A stretch of 64,000 bases of DNA from an uncultured Saprospiraceae bacterium (GCA_937928045.1 CALFWO010000017.1:153635-217634), one strand, 5' to 3'; numbered from the stretch's first letter, positions 8,247-18,400 are shown. The notes: generated from the sequence alone by a model not told the origin. Numbers and translations: made by a program.

Positions 8247-9149
8247 ATGAAAAAATTTCTACTTACCTGCTTTGCACTTTCAGTCGCAATTATTGCATTT
8301 GCGCAAGTTGAGGGAACCACTGTTACCGCAACAAATGATGGATATCTTTTTGACGTTGCTATTAAAACTAATGCAAATGATCTTAATTTGGACAACGGAC
8401 AAATAATAGGATCGCGAATTGAAGTTTACAACAATACTTCGGATACAGAAGTATTGGTACTTGAAAATCACCAAAGCCCAAATTTTCAAGTTCACTTGGA
8501 AAAAGGTAATCATTATACAATGATGGTTCGGAAAGAAGGATACTTTAATAAGCGTATGGACGCATTTGTTGACGTTGATGATTGTATTCTTTGCTTCAAA
8601 GGATTAGGAAACGTAATGCCTAATGTAGACGATGCTATGACTGACAATCAAAATTCTGGAGCGTTATTGGCGGAGGTAGTAATGGATAAAATTCAGTTGA
8701 ATAAAATTATACAGGTTGAGAATATCTATTACGATTTAGATCGCTGGGAAATACGTCCTGATGCTGCAGTTGAATTGAATAATGTAATTCAAGTGCTTAG
8801 AAATCACCCTGGAATTATTATGGAACTTGGTTCTCATACCGATGCGAGAGGAAGAGATGAATATAACTTAACCTTGTCGGAAAAAAGAGCAAAAGCAGCA
8901 GTTGAATACATTCAAGAAAAAGGAAACATCGAACCTTCGAGAATTGTAGGCAAAGGTTACGGTGAAACAAACCTGGTGAATAATTGTGGAAATGGTGTCA
9001 AGTGCTCGGATAGAAGTCATCAAAAAAATAGAAGAACTGAATTGAGAATTACTGGAATTCAAAATGCTTCAGATGTTGTCTTTCAAAGTTTACGGTCAAT
9101 TATAATGGAAGAGGCAGCAAATGGGAATCAAGTGCTTTCTTCTAAATAA
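8247..9149 (+). CDS. OmpA-family outer membrane protein
   Basis: 300 residues. The signal peptide MKKFLLTCFALSVAIIAFAQ is followed by a beta-rich domain (about 25-140) similar to carboxypeptidase-regulatory folds, and by a C-terminal OmpA peptidoglycan-binding domain (about 150-275). The OmpA part shows YYDLDRWEIRPDA, LGSHTDARGRDEYNLTLSEKRA and RRTELRI, including the Asp and Arg that bind diaminopimelate. The protein probably links the outer membrane or the periplasm to peptidoglycan. It stands alone, with its own terminator at 9193-9226. Confidence 0.9.
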   Translation: MKKFLLTCFALSVAIIAFAQVEGTTVTATNDGYLFDVAIKTNANDLNLDNGQIIGSRIEVYNNTSDTEVLVLENHQSPNFQVHLEKGNHYTMMVRKEGYFNKRMDAFVDVDDCILCFKGLGNVMPNVDDAMTDNQNSGALLAEVVMDKIQLNKIIQVENIYYDLDRWEIRPDAAVELNNVIQVLRNHPGIIMELGSHTDARGRDEYNLTLSEKRAKAAVEYIQEKGNIEPSRIVGKGYGETNLVNNCGNGVKCSDRSHQKNRRTELRITGIQNASDVVFQSLRSIIMEEAANGNQVLSSK

Positions 9150-9192
9150 AAATATAATTTTAACCTCGAAAACCGGTTTTAAAAACCATGTC

Positions 9193-9226
9193 TAGCGTTG
9201 ATGATAAGAATCATCAACGCTTTTTA
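9193..9226 (+). terminator. Terminator of the OmpA-family gene
   Basis: Perfect 12-bp stem AGCGTTGATGAT / ATCATCAACGCT with a 4-nt loop, then a T-rich tail. Confidence 0.88.
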
Positions 9227-9319
9227 TTTTGATATATGGCGCATGTAGGACTATTCCATTGGTTTTTGCGAGATACCATAAGAATTTCATAATTTAAGTT
9301 GTTAGTAAGTCATTAATTA

Positions 9320-10360
9320 TTGCTTATGAAGTATCTAGTGTTAATTGCTTTGTCGTTGTCATTTGTTCTTATGTCTAATGATGATCCAGAATTTATTAAA
9401 CAAACCACTCTGAAAAATTCTAATAAAATAGATCAACCAGAGGAGCTGGGAAAAGTGGTGTGGTTAAGAAATCTAGAAGATGGCATTCAATTGTCAGAGC
9501 AAAAGGGTAAACCCATTTTGTTGCTTTTTCAGGAAGTTCCAGGCTGTGCTACATGTCAACATTATGGTCAAGGTGTACTCAGTCATCCGCTAATTGTTGA
9601 AGCCATTGAGACAGCGTTTATTCCTGTCGCTATATTTAATAATAAAGGAGGGGAGGATGCCAAAATCCTTAAGTACTTTAGAGAACCTTCTTGGAATAAT
9701 CCAGTGGTTCGCATCATCAATAGTGATAAAAAGGATATTGCTAAAAGGGTAGCTGGGAATTACGGCAAATTGGCCCTCGTATCAGCTATGAAAGTAGCAC
9801 TTCAAAAAAGTCAAAATCCTATTCCTGAATATTTAAATATTTTAGAACGTGAATTCCAAGGAGAGCAAAATGGATTAAGAGAAGCTACAGTTTCGATGTA
9901 TTGTTTTTGGACTGGAGAAAAGAATCTTGCTGGTCTTCCAGGGGTAATAGAAACTCAGCCTGGTTTTATGGGAGGAAAAGAAGTCGTACAAATAAAGTAC
10001 GACCCCGTGGAAATTGAATATGCGGATGTCCTAAAATTCGCTGAGGCAAATGATTGTGCTAGCCATGTTTTTACTAGAAATATCAAGGAAGAAGAGGTGG
10101 CCAAAAAGATAGTCGGAAATTCAATTTCTAAAAGTTCGAATTTTAAGCTAGATAACACCCCCAAGTATTATTTGTCTAAAACTGACTACCAGTATATTCC
10201 AATGACTGGGTTGCAAGCAGTGTTGGTAAATGCAGAAATTGGTAAAGGATTTAATCCGGAATTCCTATTATCGCCAAGACAATTGGAATATTTCAAAAGA
10301 AAGAAAATAAAAAAATCTTTTATCAATGTTCCTTTAGAAATAGCTTGGAGTTGGGAATGA
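9320..10360 (+). CDS. Thioredoxin-like / MsrA-like hybrid protein
   Basis: 346 residues. The N-terminus is a weak signal peptide or membrane segment. Residues about 45-165 are a thioredoxin-like domain with FQEVPGCATCQ (Cys76 and Cys79). Residues about 188-260 resemble methionine sulfoxide reductase A: YCFWTGEKNLAGLPGV has Cys195 where MsrA has GCFWG, and GFMGGKEVVQIKYDP matches the MsrA strand. The arrangement recalls the NCBI family of VPGUxxT thioredoxin-like (seleno)proteins, where the first Cys can be selenocysteine; here the codon is TGT, an ordinary Cys. A redox repair role outside the cytosol is inferred. Only the Cys and Phe of the GCFWG/E motif are conserved in the expected way, so MsrA activity is unproven. 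Confidence 0.72.
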   Translation: MLMKYLVLIALSLSFVLMSNDDPEFIKQTTLKNSNKIDQPEELGKVVWLRNLEDGIQLSEQKGKPILLLFQEVPGCATCQHYGQGVLSHPLIVEAIETAFIPVAIFNNKGGEDAKILKYFREPSWNNPVVRIINSDKKDIAKRVAGNYGKLALVSAMKVALQKSQNPIPEYLNILEREFQGEQNGLREATVSMYCFWTGEKNLAGLPGVIETQPGFMGGKEVVQIKYDPVEIEYADVLKFAEANDCASHVFTRNIKEEEVAKKIVGNSISKSSNFKLDNTPKYYLSKTDYQYIPMTGLQAVLVNAEIGKGFNPEFLLSPRQLEYFKRKKIKKSFINVPLEIAWSWE

Positions 10361-10442
10361 AAAAAGACAGTAGCGAAACGGTTTGTCCAAATGCAGTAGC
10401 CCCGCATAAGGCTGTTGTCGTTTTGTACTTTGTTAGCAACAG

Positions 10443-11096
10443 TCATTTTTCCTTTTTTAATGTTTTTATGTCAATAATTAATTGATTGATTGAGGTCTTG
10501 TTTAAACCATTATAAATCCCTCTGATATGTCTATTTTTATCAATAAGCACAAAATTTTCGGTGTGTAAAAAATCATTTTCCTCTTTCTCTAGTCCTAAAT
10601 TTTCTTCCACAAAATAATCCTTTCTACCCAATCTATATATTTCTTCTTGTTTCCCAGTAACTAAGTGCCATTTATGAGAAATAATTCCTTTATCTTTTGC
10701 GTATTGTTTCAAAACGGAAACAGAGTCCCTTTCAGGAGTAACAGAATGTGACAATAAAAGAACATCTTCATCTTTTAAAAATTCATCCTGTAGTTCCATC
10801 ATATTTGCAGTCATCTTAGGGCAAATACCTGGGCAGATAGTAAAGAAAAAATCCACCACGTATATTTTATTCTTGAAGCTTTTTTCTGTAATAATGTCTC
10901 CTTCTTGATTGGTAAGGTTAAAAGACGATATACGATGAAATGTGTCTAAAACATTGTCAGTAGGATTAATCCAATGTGGAGTAAAAGTAGCTTCATCATA
11001 AAATGGAAGCGTTTCGACTCTACTATTGTTTTGTAGTGATTCGTTACAAGCGAATAAACTAATGATAAATGAATAAAGAATTATTTTACTGTTCAT
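10443..11096 (-). CDS. SCO1/SenC-family copper-binding lipoprotein
   Basis: 217 residues with lipobox LFAC (Cys17). The thioredoxin-fold SCO domain has the copper ligands FFFTICPGICPKM (Cys88 and Cys92) and FLHTENFVLID (His178), so the CxxxC-His site is complete. SCO proteins deliver copper to the CuA site of cytochrome oxidase or act as thiol reductases. It is the last gene of a minus-strand set: its start overlaps the stop of the MORN lipoprotein gene by 11 nt, and a YHYH lipoprotein gene lies farther upstream. The clustering supports a copper-related function for its neighbours, as inference. Confidence 0.93.
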   Translation of the reverse strand: MNSKIILYSFIISLFACNESLQNNSRVETLPFYDEATFTPHWINPTDNVLDTFHRISSFNLTNQEGDIITEKSFKNKIYVVDFFFTICPGICPKMTANMMELQDEFLKDEDVLLLSHSVTPERDSVSVLKQYAKDKGIISHKWHLVTGKQEEIYRLGRKDYFVEENLGLEKEENDFLHTENFVLIDKNRHIRGIYNGLNKTSINQLIIDIKTLKKEK

Positions 11097-11712
11097 ATAT
11101 TATATTTTCATCTTCCAATCCAAAACAAAGCGCTGCTTTTTTCAATCCAAAAATTCTACCTTCTTTGGCTTCATAGTTGGCAAACAAATCACCGTTTTTT
11201 CTAAATGCTTTCTGAATACCTTCTTCTCTCCCCATATTAAGATTCAACTTTTTGAAAAGCTCACCTGTTGTATACCATTTTTTTTGTTCACCGTGTGCTC
11301 TACCAGAATTATAATTTAGATGAGCAATTAAGAGATGACTCGCATCGGAAGACCAAGTTTTTCTTTCTCCATGTAGTTTTCCTTCATTATAATTTGACAC
11401 TTGTTTATAATGACCATCAGGATACCATTGAATGGATTGATTTTGTTTTTTCCCATTTAGGATGCCGATTTTTTCTTTCAGAGTGCTATCCGGGTAAATA
11501 CTAACGGCGTAACCTGAATACAATTGATCGTTCAATGTCAAAAGTGATTTCTTATTATTGTATTGAAGTTCTGATTTATCAACAGTTGTATTCGGTAATT
11601 CTATTGAGGTGTCAATATGAATTGGAGTAAGCGAATGTTGAGTTTTTTCCTTCTTATCGCAACTTGAAAGTAAAATACCAAATGAAAATATTATCAAAAA
11701 AACATACTTCAT
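11086..11712 (-). CDS. MORN-repeat lipoprotein
   Basis: 208 residues with lipobox LLSSC (Cys18). The mature part has four or more MORN-type (variant 2) repeats: LNGKKQNQSIQWYPDG, EGKLHGERKTW, SGRAHGEQKKWYTTGEL and GREEGIQKAFRKNGDL. Such repeats form an extended beta structure; the same repeat family is sometimes labelled YwqK-type antitoxin, for which there is no support here. It overlaps the following SCO1 gene by 11 nt and is therefore translationally coupled to it. The direct role is unknown; an accessory part in copper or electron-transport assembly is guessed from context. Confidence 0.8.
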   Translation of the reverse strand: MKYVFLIIFSFGILLSSCDKKEKTQHSLTPIHIDTSIELPNTTVDKSELQYNNKKSLLTLNDQLYSGYAVSIYPDSTLKEKIGILNGKKQNQSIQWYPDGHYKQVSNYNEGKLHGERKTWSSDASHLLIAHLNYNSGRAHGEQKKWYTTGELFKKLNLNMGREEGIQKAFRKNGDLFANYEAKEGRIFGLKKAALCFGLEDENIIYEQ

Positions 11713-11795
11713 TTTATGAAATTTAAAAAAATAGTCACCAAGAATTAATTAAACTAACTCTTGATAATTCCTTTTGAAAGAATTATTATTTCTAA

Positions 11796-12692
11796 TTACA
11801 TGATGGTATTTGGTGTTCCTTGTAAATCAACTCCAAATAAAAGAATATAAGAACCGATATAGAATTCATTAATAATATGGTAGTGATAAAATTCTTCTCC
11901 ATCACTATGCTGTGTAGAGGAAGAGTGTCCTCCTGATGCATCTAAATCAGTTGGATGGTCACCTGTAGAATTACATTTTCTTCCGTAAATTAAAAACCCA
12001 TCTTGAAGTATGCCAACCAATTTTTCGTCATCATGAGAAAGTAGAGTATTTTCAGTTACATCTGACGATTCCAGATGGTAATGATAGCCTGTAGGTCCCA
12101 TGTGTCCACCTGCGTAATCAAAACCTGATGCGACATTTTCCGATAAAGAGATATTAGGACCTTCCTCATCATTGAAGATAGGGGCTCCAGAAACGGAAAT
12201 ACCAATAGCTCCCAAACCAGTTGCAGAAGTGTTTGAAGCTTTTTTTGGTGAAGCCGGAACTGTAACAGTATAACTACCTTCATTAATTGTACCTGGCGAC
12301 ATTTCAGATACGCTGGCAACAACAGGGTCAATGTAAAGACTATTACTTGTTGCCCAGTAAGGCGAAGTATGATGTGGTAAACCATTCGATTCAATAGTTA
12401 TTTCATTACCATCAAATGATACGGTTACAGCATCAGGATTAAATTCGTCAAATGCAGCTATTGGTGTACTCCCCTCAGGAGATGAACTACTTGCATCATC
12501 TGGGTCGGAATTATCAGCTACATAATCAGTTGGTTGGTCACATGCTGACTGACTGACATCTGGATTACCTAATCCATCACCATCTGCATCTTCATACCAG
12601 GTGGTTTCGATACAAGGCTCATCATCTTTACAAGATGACACTAAGACAACTGCTCCTAAAAGGACTAAAATCGAAATTGTTAAATACTTCAT
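11796..12692 (-). CDS. YHYH-domain lipoprotein
   Basis: 298 residues from the ATG at 12692; a longer ORF to 12722 would spoil the signal peptide. Lipobox VSSC gives Cys21. A short acidic linker with YEDADGDGLGNP (calcium-binding type-3-like repeat) leads to a YHYH domain, named for the motif seen as TGYHYH near residue 203 and again as FYHYH near residue 269, with HMGP between. The His-rich motif suggests metal binding. In Bacteroidota such genes often sit beside SCO1 genes, and that is the case here 83 nt downstream. I infer a copper or other metal-binding envelope protein. Confidence 0.85.
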   Translation of the reverse strand: MKYLTISILVLLGAVVLVSSCKDDEPCIETTWYEDADGDGLGNPDVSQSACDQPTDYVADNSDPDDASSSSPEGSTPIAAFDEFNPDAVTVSFDGNEITIESNGLPHHTSPYWATSNSLYIDPVVASVSEMSPGTINEGSYTVTVPASPKKASNTSATGLGAIGISVSGAPIFNDEEGPNISLSENVASGFDYAGGHMGPTGYHYHLESSDVTENTLLSHDDEKLVGILQDGFLIYGRKCNSTGDHPTDLDASGGHSSSTQHSDGEEFYHYHIINEFYIGSYILLFGVDLQGTPNTIM

Positions 12693-13041
12693 TTTATGTT
12701 TTTTTTGTAAGTAAGAAATCATGTCTTTTCATTAGACACTTTTTTTGTCAATTTCCTTCGGTCATTGTCTACTTTATTAAAGACAATTTACGGCGCAAAT
12801 GACCTACCTATATTTTGTTTTTTTTTTCTGATTGTTGCTAACTACTGTATTGGTTCAGATTTTATTAAAAGCGGCTAGGTTCTTAATTCTTAACAAGCTG
12901 AAACAATTATTTCGAATTATCATTACGAATATTAAATTCTCTTAAATTGAGACTCGGATGATCTTGATTCTCAAGTTTCAAGACCTGTCTAGTGGTAAAA
13001 GTGTTTATTTTGGCTTTATTAGTCAGCCCTAATTGTCAAGT
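12693..13041. other. Divergent intergenic region
   Basis: 349 bp between the YHYH gene and the adenylate-forming enzyme. It is AT-rich. One small inverted repeat is visible near 12765-12790 (ATTGTCT / AGACAAT), a possible operator. I found no full TAnnTTTG promoter for either gene. Confidence 0.4.
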
Positions 13042-14565
13042 ATGAATTTATTTAGCAATAGAATTATTGAATTGATTGATCAATTGGACCGAGATCAAGT
13101 GTTACTCAATAATGGACATGTAGTATTTAGTGCCGGAGATCTAGTCAAAGAAAGTAAGGCTTTGGCCTCTCAACTCATTTCTAATGGCATGAAAATCAAA
13201 GACCGAGTTGTCATTGCTGCTGAGCCAGGAGTGGACTTTGTGAAAATCATGTTTGCAACTATGATGATTGGCGCAGAGGTCGCCATAATCGATCCAGAGA
13301 TGGGTCGAGAAAACTATAAAAATAAATTAAATCAATTTAAACCAAGTTGGGTTTTTCTGGATTCTAGAATACATATTCTTCAACGTAATGTCATTCTTAG
13401 AAGAGTGTATTTTTGGTGGCGCAAAAATGGGTTGTATTTTCCACCTAGCACCACTATTAGAAAAATATTGACTGGCCCCAAATTTCCAATGTTGGGCCGC
13501 CATCTTCACTTGGCTAATTTTGATTTAAGTAGTCCTAAGGCCGAAATTGTGTTGCAACCTGTGATGAATGATCCGGGTTATCTGATTACTTATACTAGTG
13601 GAACAACTGATGAACCTAAGGGCGTTTTTCATGGTATAAATGGATTGACCAATTCTATTTTGCAAGTTGCCGAATTGCTGAAATCCGATCAACCACAAAC
13701 ATTAGCAACTCATCTGCCACATTTTATGTTGATAGGTGCTTGTGCAGGAATCGAAGTTAAACTTTGGAAATCAACAGATAGTGCTAAGCAACGACTTGAA
13801 TTTATCGTAAAGAATAATATTACTACGCTATTTGGACCTCCTGCTGAATATTTAATGCTTTTTAAATATTGCAAAATTAAAAACATAGCCTTGCCTAATT
13901 CATTGAAGCATGTTCTTTTGGGTTCGGCACCAGTTCACAAATCATTCTTGGAACGATTGATTCAGTTTTTACCAGAAAGTACAAAGATCACTTGTATCTA
14001 TGGAATGACTGAGAATCTAGTAGCTTGTACAATCGATGGAAGGGAAAAACTGGTTTATGAAAGCCAAGGAGATCCATTGGGAAAGCCTATTGTAAATGTA
14101 GAATTCAAATTTGGGCCTGACCATGAAATATTCATAAAGTCTCCGCAATTGTTTAAAAGATATCATCATAAAAAAAGTCGGCCGGAGTGGCATGCAACTG
14201 GTGACTTAGGTCATCTTGATGACAATGGAAATTTAATTTTAACTGGACGAAAAAAGGAGATGATTATCCGTCGTAATTTTAATTTGTATCCTGCCTTGTA
14301 TGAACCAACTATAAAAAAAATCGCTGGAGTAGATGAAGCTGTTCTCATTGGTAGATATTCTGAAGAATTAGCTGATGAAGAAGTGTTTCTAATTATTGAA
14401 TCAGCTAATAAAATGAGGACTGAAAATATTCGAAAGCAGATTGAAGTTGGTGAATTTTCAATTGATAAAGAAGCTTGGCCAGATCACATTCTGTTTAGGA
14501 AAATTCCGAGAAAAGGAAGGCAACAGAAAATTGATCGAAAAGGCCTAGTGTCAGATTTACTTTGA
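13042..14565 (+). CDS. AMP-binding (acyl-CoA synthetase-like) enzyme
   Basis: 507 residues from the ATG at 13042; an in-frame TTG three codons upstream is less likely. Adenylate-forming enzymes activate a carboxylic acid with ATP and then usually pass it to CoA or a carrier. Motifs are A3 TYTSGTTDEPKGV, A5 YGMTEN, A7 HATGDLGHLDDNGNL, A8 TGRKKEMIIRRNFNLYP, and the C-terminal PRKGRQQKIDRKGL, which carries the candidate catalytic Lys. The substrate cannot be read from sequence. Proteins of this shape also act in the OleC step of long-chain olefin synthesis, but no oleA, B or D gene is near. It stands alone, with a hairpin after it. Confidence 0.85.
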   Translation: MNLFSNRIIELIDQLDRDQVLLNNGHVVFSAGDLVKESKALASQLISNGMKIKDRVVIAAEPGVDFVKIMFATMMIGAEVAIIDPEMGRENYKNKLNQFKPSWVFLDSRIHILQRNVILRRVYFWWRKNGLYFPPSTTIRKILTGPKFPMLGRHLHLANFDLSSPKAEIVLQPVMNDPGYLITYTSGTTDEPKGVFHGINGLTNSILQVAELLKSDQPQTLATHLPHFMLIGACAGIEVKLWKSTDSAKQRLEFIVKNNITTLFGPPAEYLMLFKYCKIKNIALPNSLKHVLLGSAPVHKSFLERLIQFLPESTKITCIYGMTENLVACTIDGREKLVYESQGDPLGKPIVNVEFKFGPDHEIFIKSPQLFKRYHHKKSRPEWHATGDLGHLDDNGNLILTGRKKEMIIRRNFNLYPALYEPTIKKIAGVDEAVLIGRYSEELADEEVFLIIESANKMRTENIRKQIEVGEFSIDKEAWPDHILFRKIPRKGRQQKIDRKGLVSDLL

Positions 14566-14579
14566 GGAAATAAATTGAA

Positions 14580-14625
14580 TAGTAAACCAATATCCGTGAA
14601 AGTATTCAAGGGTATTGGTTTACTA
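14580..14625. terminator. Hairpin between convergent genes
   Basis: Stem TAGTAAACCAATATCC / GGGTATTGGTTTACTA, about 16 bp with one G-T pair, between a plus-strand and a minus-strand gene. There is no long T run, so it is a probable bidirectional terminator of a less typical kind. Confidence 0.6.
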
Positions 14626-14647
14626 TTTGTTGTACAAGTGTTGCGTT

Positions 14648-15118
14648 TTATTTGCTTTCGCTGACTAAGTATTCTAATTCTTTTTCACTCATTAATTCAA
14701 GTTTTTTCAATCGAGCTAAAACGCCACCTTTATTACGTTGAAGAGTGATGGTCAATTCCTCAATTGTTGCTCCCTTCTTAAAAAATTCTGTTAGCAAGAC
14801 ATCTTCTGCTTTCGACCATTTTTTGAATACATTCGAATGAGTTTTCTGAACAGCTGCCTTCGGAGTTTTATTAGTTGGCTGCTTTCCTTTTTTGATCGGA
14901 TTAAACATCAATAGCGATTTCATCATTGCTGCGGCGAAGGGCGCTACCTCATGTTCGAATAATACAATGCTTCGTCTATCCATTACCCCATCGCTATCTT
15001 TCTGCGCTTGAGTAATTACCAAGTAGTTATTTCCTTTTTCCGTTTGCTTTACGTTTAAATAAAAACTTCTATTTAAGCTATTGACAACTTCTTTGTTTAA
15101 TGTTGAACTATTTTTCAT
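14648..15118 (-). CDS. PUR-domain protein with a C-terminal helical DNA-binding-like region
   Basis: 156 residues. Residues about 17-70 match the PUR/DUF3276 domain found widely in Bacteroidota: SFYLNVKQTEKGNNYLVITQ followed by RRSIVLFEHEVAPFAAAM. PUR domains bind single-stranded DNA or RNA. A basic, Pro/Thr/Lys linker (about 75-97) leads to a second region, WSKAEDVLLTEFFKKGATIE and LQRNKGGVLARLKKLEL, resembling a Myb/SANT-like or helix-turn-helix fold. The combination suggests a nucleic-acid-binding regulator. Targets are unknown. It stands alone on the minus strand. Confidence 0.75.
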   Translation of the reverse strand: MKNSSTLNKEVVNSLNRSFYLNVKQTEKGNNYLVITQAQKDSDGVMDRRSIVLFEHEVAPFAAAMMKSLLMFNPIKKGKQPTNKTPKAAVQKTHSNVFKKWSKAEDVLLTEFFKKGATIEELTITLQRNKGGVLARLKKLELMSEKELEYLVSESK

Positions 15119-15448
15119 GACCTAAAATTTAATGAGTTAAGTAATTTGATTCGATACATTGACGGATATTTGGGAGATCTTCAAGCTTTTAGGAATTATT
15201 TTTTTATTGAAAATCTATAAGTGCCTGATAGACAGCTTTGAATAGGGTGTGAAATTTCAAGATTAAAAAAAATATAACATTTAATCTAACAGAATTAATT
15301 GATGATATTTGGATTCTATTGGATTACTTTCTTGGAGACTTTTTGGTGGAGCAAAGGAACTTAGTATTACCGGTTATTCCTTAAAAGCGACCGTTTGTCC
15401 GATCTTCAAGTACACTTCGTTATCTTTAATTATCTTGCTTGTCGACCT
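15119..15448. other. Divergent intergenic region, nothing firm
   Basis: 330 bp upstream of both the PUR gene and the first kinase gene. It is AT-rich. A near -7 match (GATATTTG near 15305) is the only promoter hint. I see no gene or repeat. Confidence 0.4.
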
Positions 15449-18400
15449 ATGCGCCAATATTTTTTATTGTACCTATTCTTGGGAATCCTTTTTAGCTATT
15501 CCCCAAATAGTCTTTCTGCCCAGATTGTATTGGAAAGTCACGTATTGCAATTTGAAGAAGGATTGGCAGAAAGAAAAGTTTATACATCAGCGCGGGATAG
15601 TTTTGGGTTTTTCTACATTTTTACTGAGCACTTTATTCAAAGATGGGACGGAAGGACGTTTATTGATATTTCAATACCTGAATTAGATAAAACCTGGGAG
15701 TTTGATCAAGTCGTCAAAAAAGTAGTCACTAATTCTGTTGGAGGTATAGACATTTTTCCAAAAGATATATCGGATTTTTATTGGCAGATTTCAAATAAAG
15801 AAAATAAAGTAAAGAAGATTAAAGTCTCAAAAAATGTGAATTGGTATCCAAACCAGTTCAGTAGTTTTGCGTTGGATGAAAAAACAGGAGAGGTCTACCT
15901 GCTCAAAGATCAGCAACTGATTGAGGTTTGTCACTTAAATGATAAGGCAGAAATACCTTTGAAAATTTTCAAAATCGAAGCGGGACATCTTGTTCAATAT
16001 CCGGATAATGGTGTTTTGATTAAAAATAATAGAACCAGGCAAGCTGTCAATTTTCCCGGTAGCCACTTAGTACAAACCAACGCTGGAATTATTTATTCAA
16101 TCAATAGCAAAAAGATATGGAAGTGGACTAAGGAAGGATTTGAATTCGTTCATTCCTTTGTTGATGAATATGAGTTTGTTGGATTTGTGAAGTCAGATGG
16201 TCTAGATAATGTGCTAGTTGCTAGACAAGATACTGTTCGTAAAATTAATGATATTTCGATAATAAGTGATCTTGGAAAAGTAACTCAGATGAATGAAGCT
16301 TTGAGTTACAATGAAAAAATTCTTGATATCGTAGCGGATGACTTTTTTTCGGACTGGCTCGTGTCGGCCTATACTGGGATTAATATATATAAATACAATC
16401 AACCAGGATTCGATGCTTATCAAGTTAATAGAACAGTTAAGAAAGGAAGTTTTGGGCAAGTTATTCCATCTGTGATTCCGTTGCCTGAAAGAAATGGTGT
16501 TTTATTTTTCACGGAGACGAAAGGAATATATCGATATAAAAGCAGAGCGGGTTATAAAAATTTGATGGTTGACAATCCAGCTTGGTCAGATATTTTCAAG
16601 AGTAATCAAAAAATTATCGAAGAAAGGCCAGGCATATATTGGTTGTATAGTTTTACTTATAAGAATGAAACCAACTTAAAGTATTTTGATTATTCAAATA
16701 AAATTGTTAAAAATTATTTAATTCCATTTAAAATAAATGACCTAATAAAAGTTGAAGACAAGCAACTGTTGCTTGCGGGCTATGATAAAAAAGGGAATGG
16801 ATATTTGTCATTATTTCATATAGAAACAAAGGAATTGAAGCCTCTTTTTAAAGGAAACAACTTGACGAAAGATGCTTTGTTTGTTTTGTATAAGGATAAA
16901 ATGACAAACTTAATATATGTAGGCGGAATGAATGGGTTGTTCGTTTTGGATAATGATTTTCAATTATTGAATCATTTTGATGATGCCAAGCAAGAAGAGA
17001 ATAGGTTGTCAAATCCATTTGTTCGTTCGGTTTTAAGGAGAGGAGATTACTTATACATCGGAACGAATGGTGGAGGTCTAAATGTAATGAACCTCTCTAC
17101 TAAAAAAGTAAATTATATTTTAAATACATCAAATGGTTTGTCCGACAATATTCCGGTGGCAATGGAAATCGATGAATTTGAAAATCTTTGGGTAGGAACT
17201 TATAATGGGTTAAATGTAATCGATAAAGAATTGAATATAATTCGAAGGTTCTATTATCATGAAGGTTTACCATCCCGGGAGTTTAATACAAAAGCTAGTG
17301 CAAGTTTACCAAATGGCAATCTTTTTTTCGGTACCATAAATGGGCTTGTAAAGGTCAATCCTAAAAAGGCTTTAAATCGAAAAAGTAGTGCGGGAATAGT
17401 TATTGAGAGAATTCAAGCGCATTACGATAATCGAGTAGAGGAAATCAACCCTATGTTGGAAGATTATCAAATCTATAACAATTGCGATTCAATAGAAGTG
17501 GAGTTTAATCTACCAGATTTTTATCAATATCCACGAATTCCTAATGAATTGGTTATTCACCCCAGTGCTAGAGATTATGGCGATGTAAGTTTTGGTGTAG
17601 ATAGGATTACAATTTCGAATATGAGCAGAGGTGATTATTTGCTACCGATTATGGACAATAAATCTGGAAAAATTGTAAATGTTAAATTTCGCAATACGCT
17701 GAATTACTTTTTTATCGCGAAAACAATTGGGCTCCTTTTGGGGATATTGCTTTTAGGTGGTTTTTTGATTAAAAATATTACTCAAAGACAAAGAAAGGTT
17801 GAGGAAGAGAAGACGAAGATAAATCAAAAAATTTCAGAGTTGGAATTAAATGCTTTACGTTCTCAAATGAATCCACATTTTATTTTTAATGCAATGGGTT
17901 CAGTTCAGTATTTTATCCAAGATAACGATAAGGAAAAAGCGGATGATTATCTATCTGATTTTGCCCATTTGATGAGACTGATTTTAGAATCCTCCAAATC
18001 TGCACTCATTTCAATCGAAGATGAAATTAACTTATTGAAATTATATTTAGGGTTAGAAAAAATGCGCTTCTCAGATAAATTTGATTTTCAAATTTTATTA
18101 GATGATCACCTAGACATGAATATCGAAATTCCACCAATGATCATTCAACCATTTTTGGAAAACGCAATCAATCATGGAATATATCATTTAAATAATAGGA
18201 AGGGAGAAGTGCATTTAAGATTTATTATGACCGGGAAAGAATTAATTTGTGAAATTGAAGACAATGGAATTGGAAGAATGGCTTCAAAGGAATTGCGTAG
18301 GAAAAATCATAAATCAAGAAGTACACAAATTCTAGAGGAAAGAATTCAGACCTTAAATAAAATAAAAACTGTTGGAGTGGCTGTAGAAACATTAGATTTG

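Noticed and set aside
9540..9560. Selenocysteine codon in the thioredoxin motif
   Set aside because: The family can use TGA at this place, but the codons read here are TGT for both Cys, so no recoding is needed.
10361..10442. Hairpin between the thioredoxin/MsrA-like gene and SCO1 as a terminator
   Set aside because: GACAGTAGC and GCTGTTGTC can pair only with two G-T pairs over a loop of about 38 nt, and no good T run follows.
13033..13041. TTG start for the adenylate-forming enzyme
   Set aside because: An ATG three codons downstream is better and loses nothing of the domain.
15395..15448. Upstream TTG extension of the first LytS-type kinase
   Set aside because: It would bury the signal peptide behind 18 extra residues; the ATG at 15449 gives a proper secretion signal.
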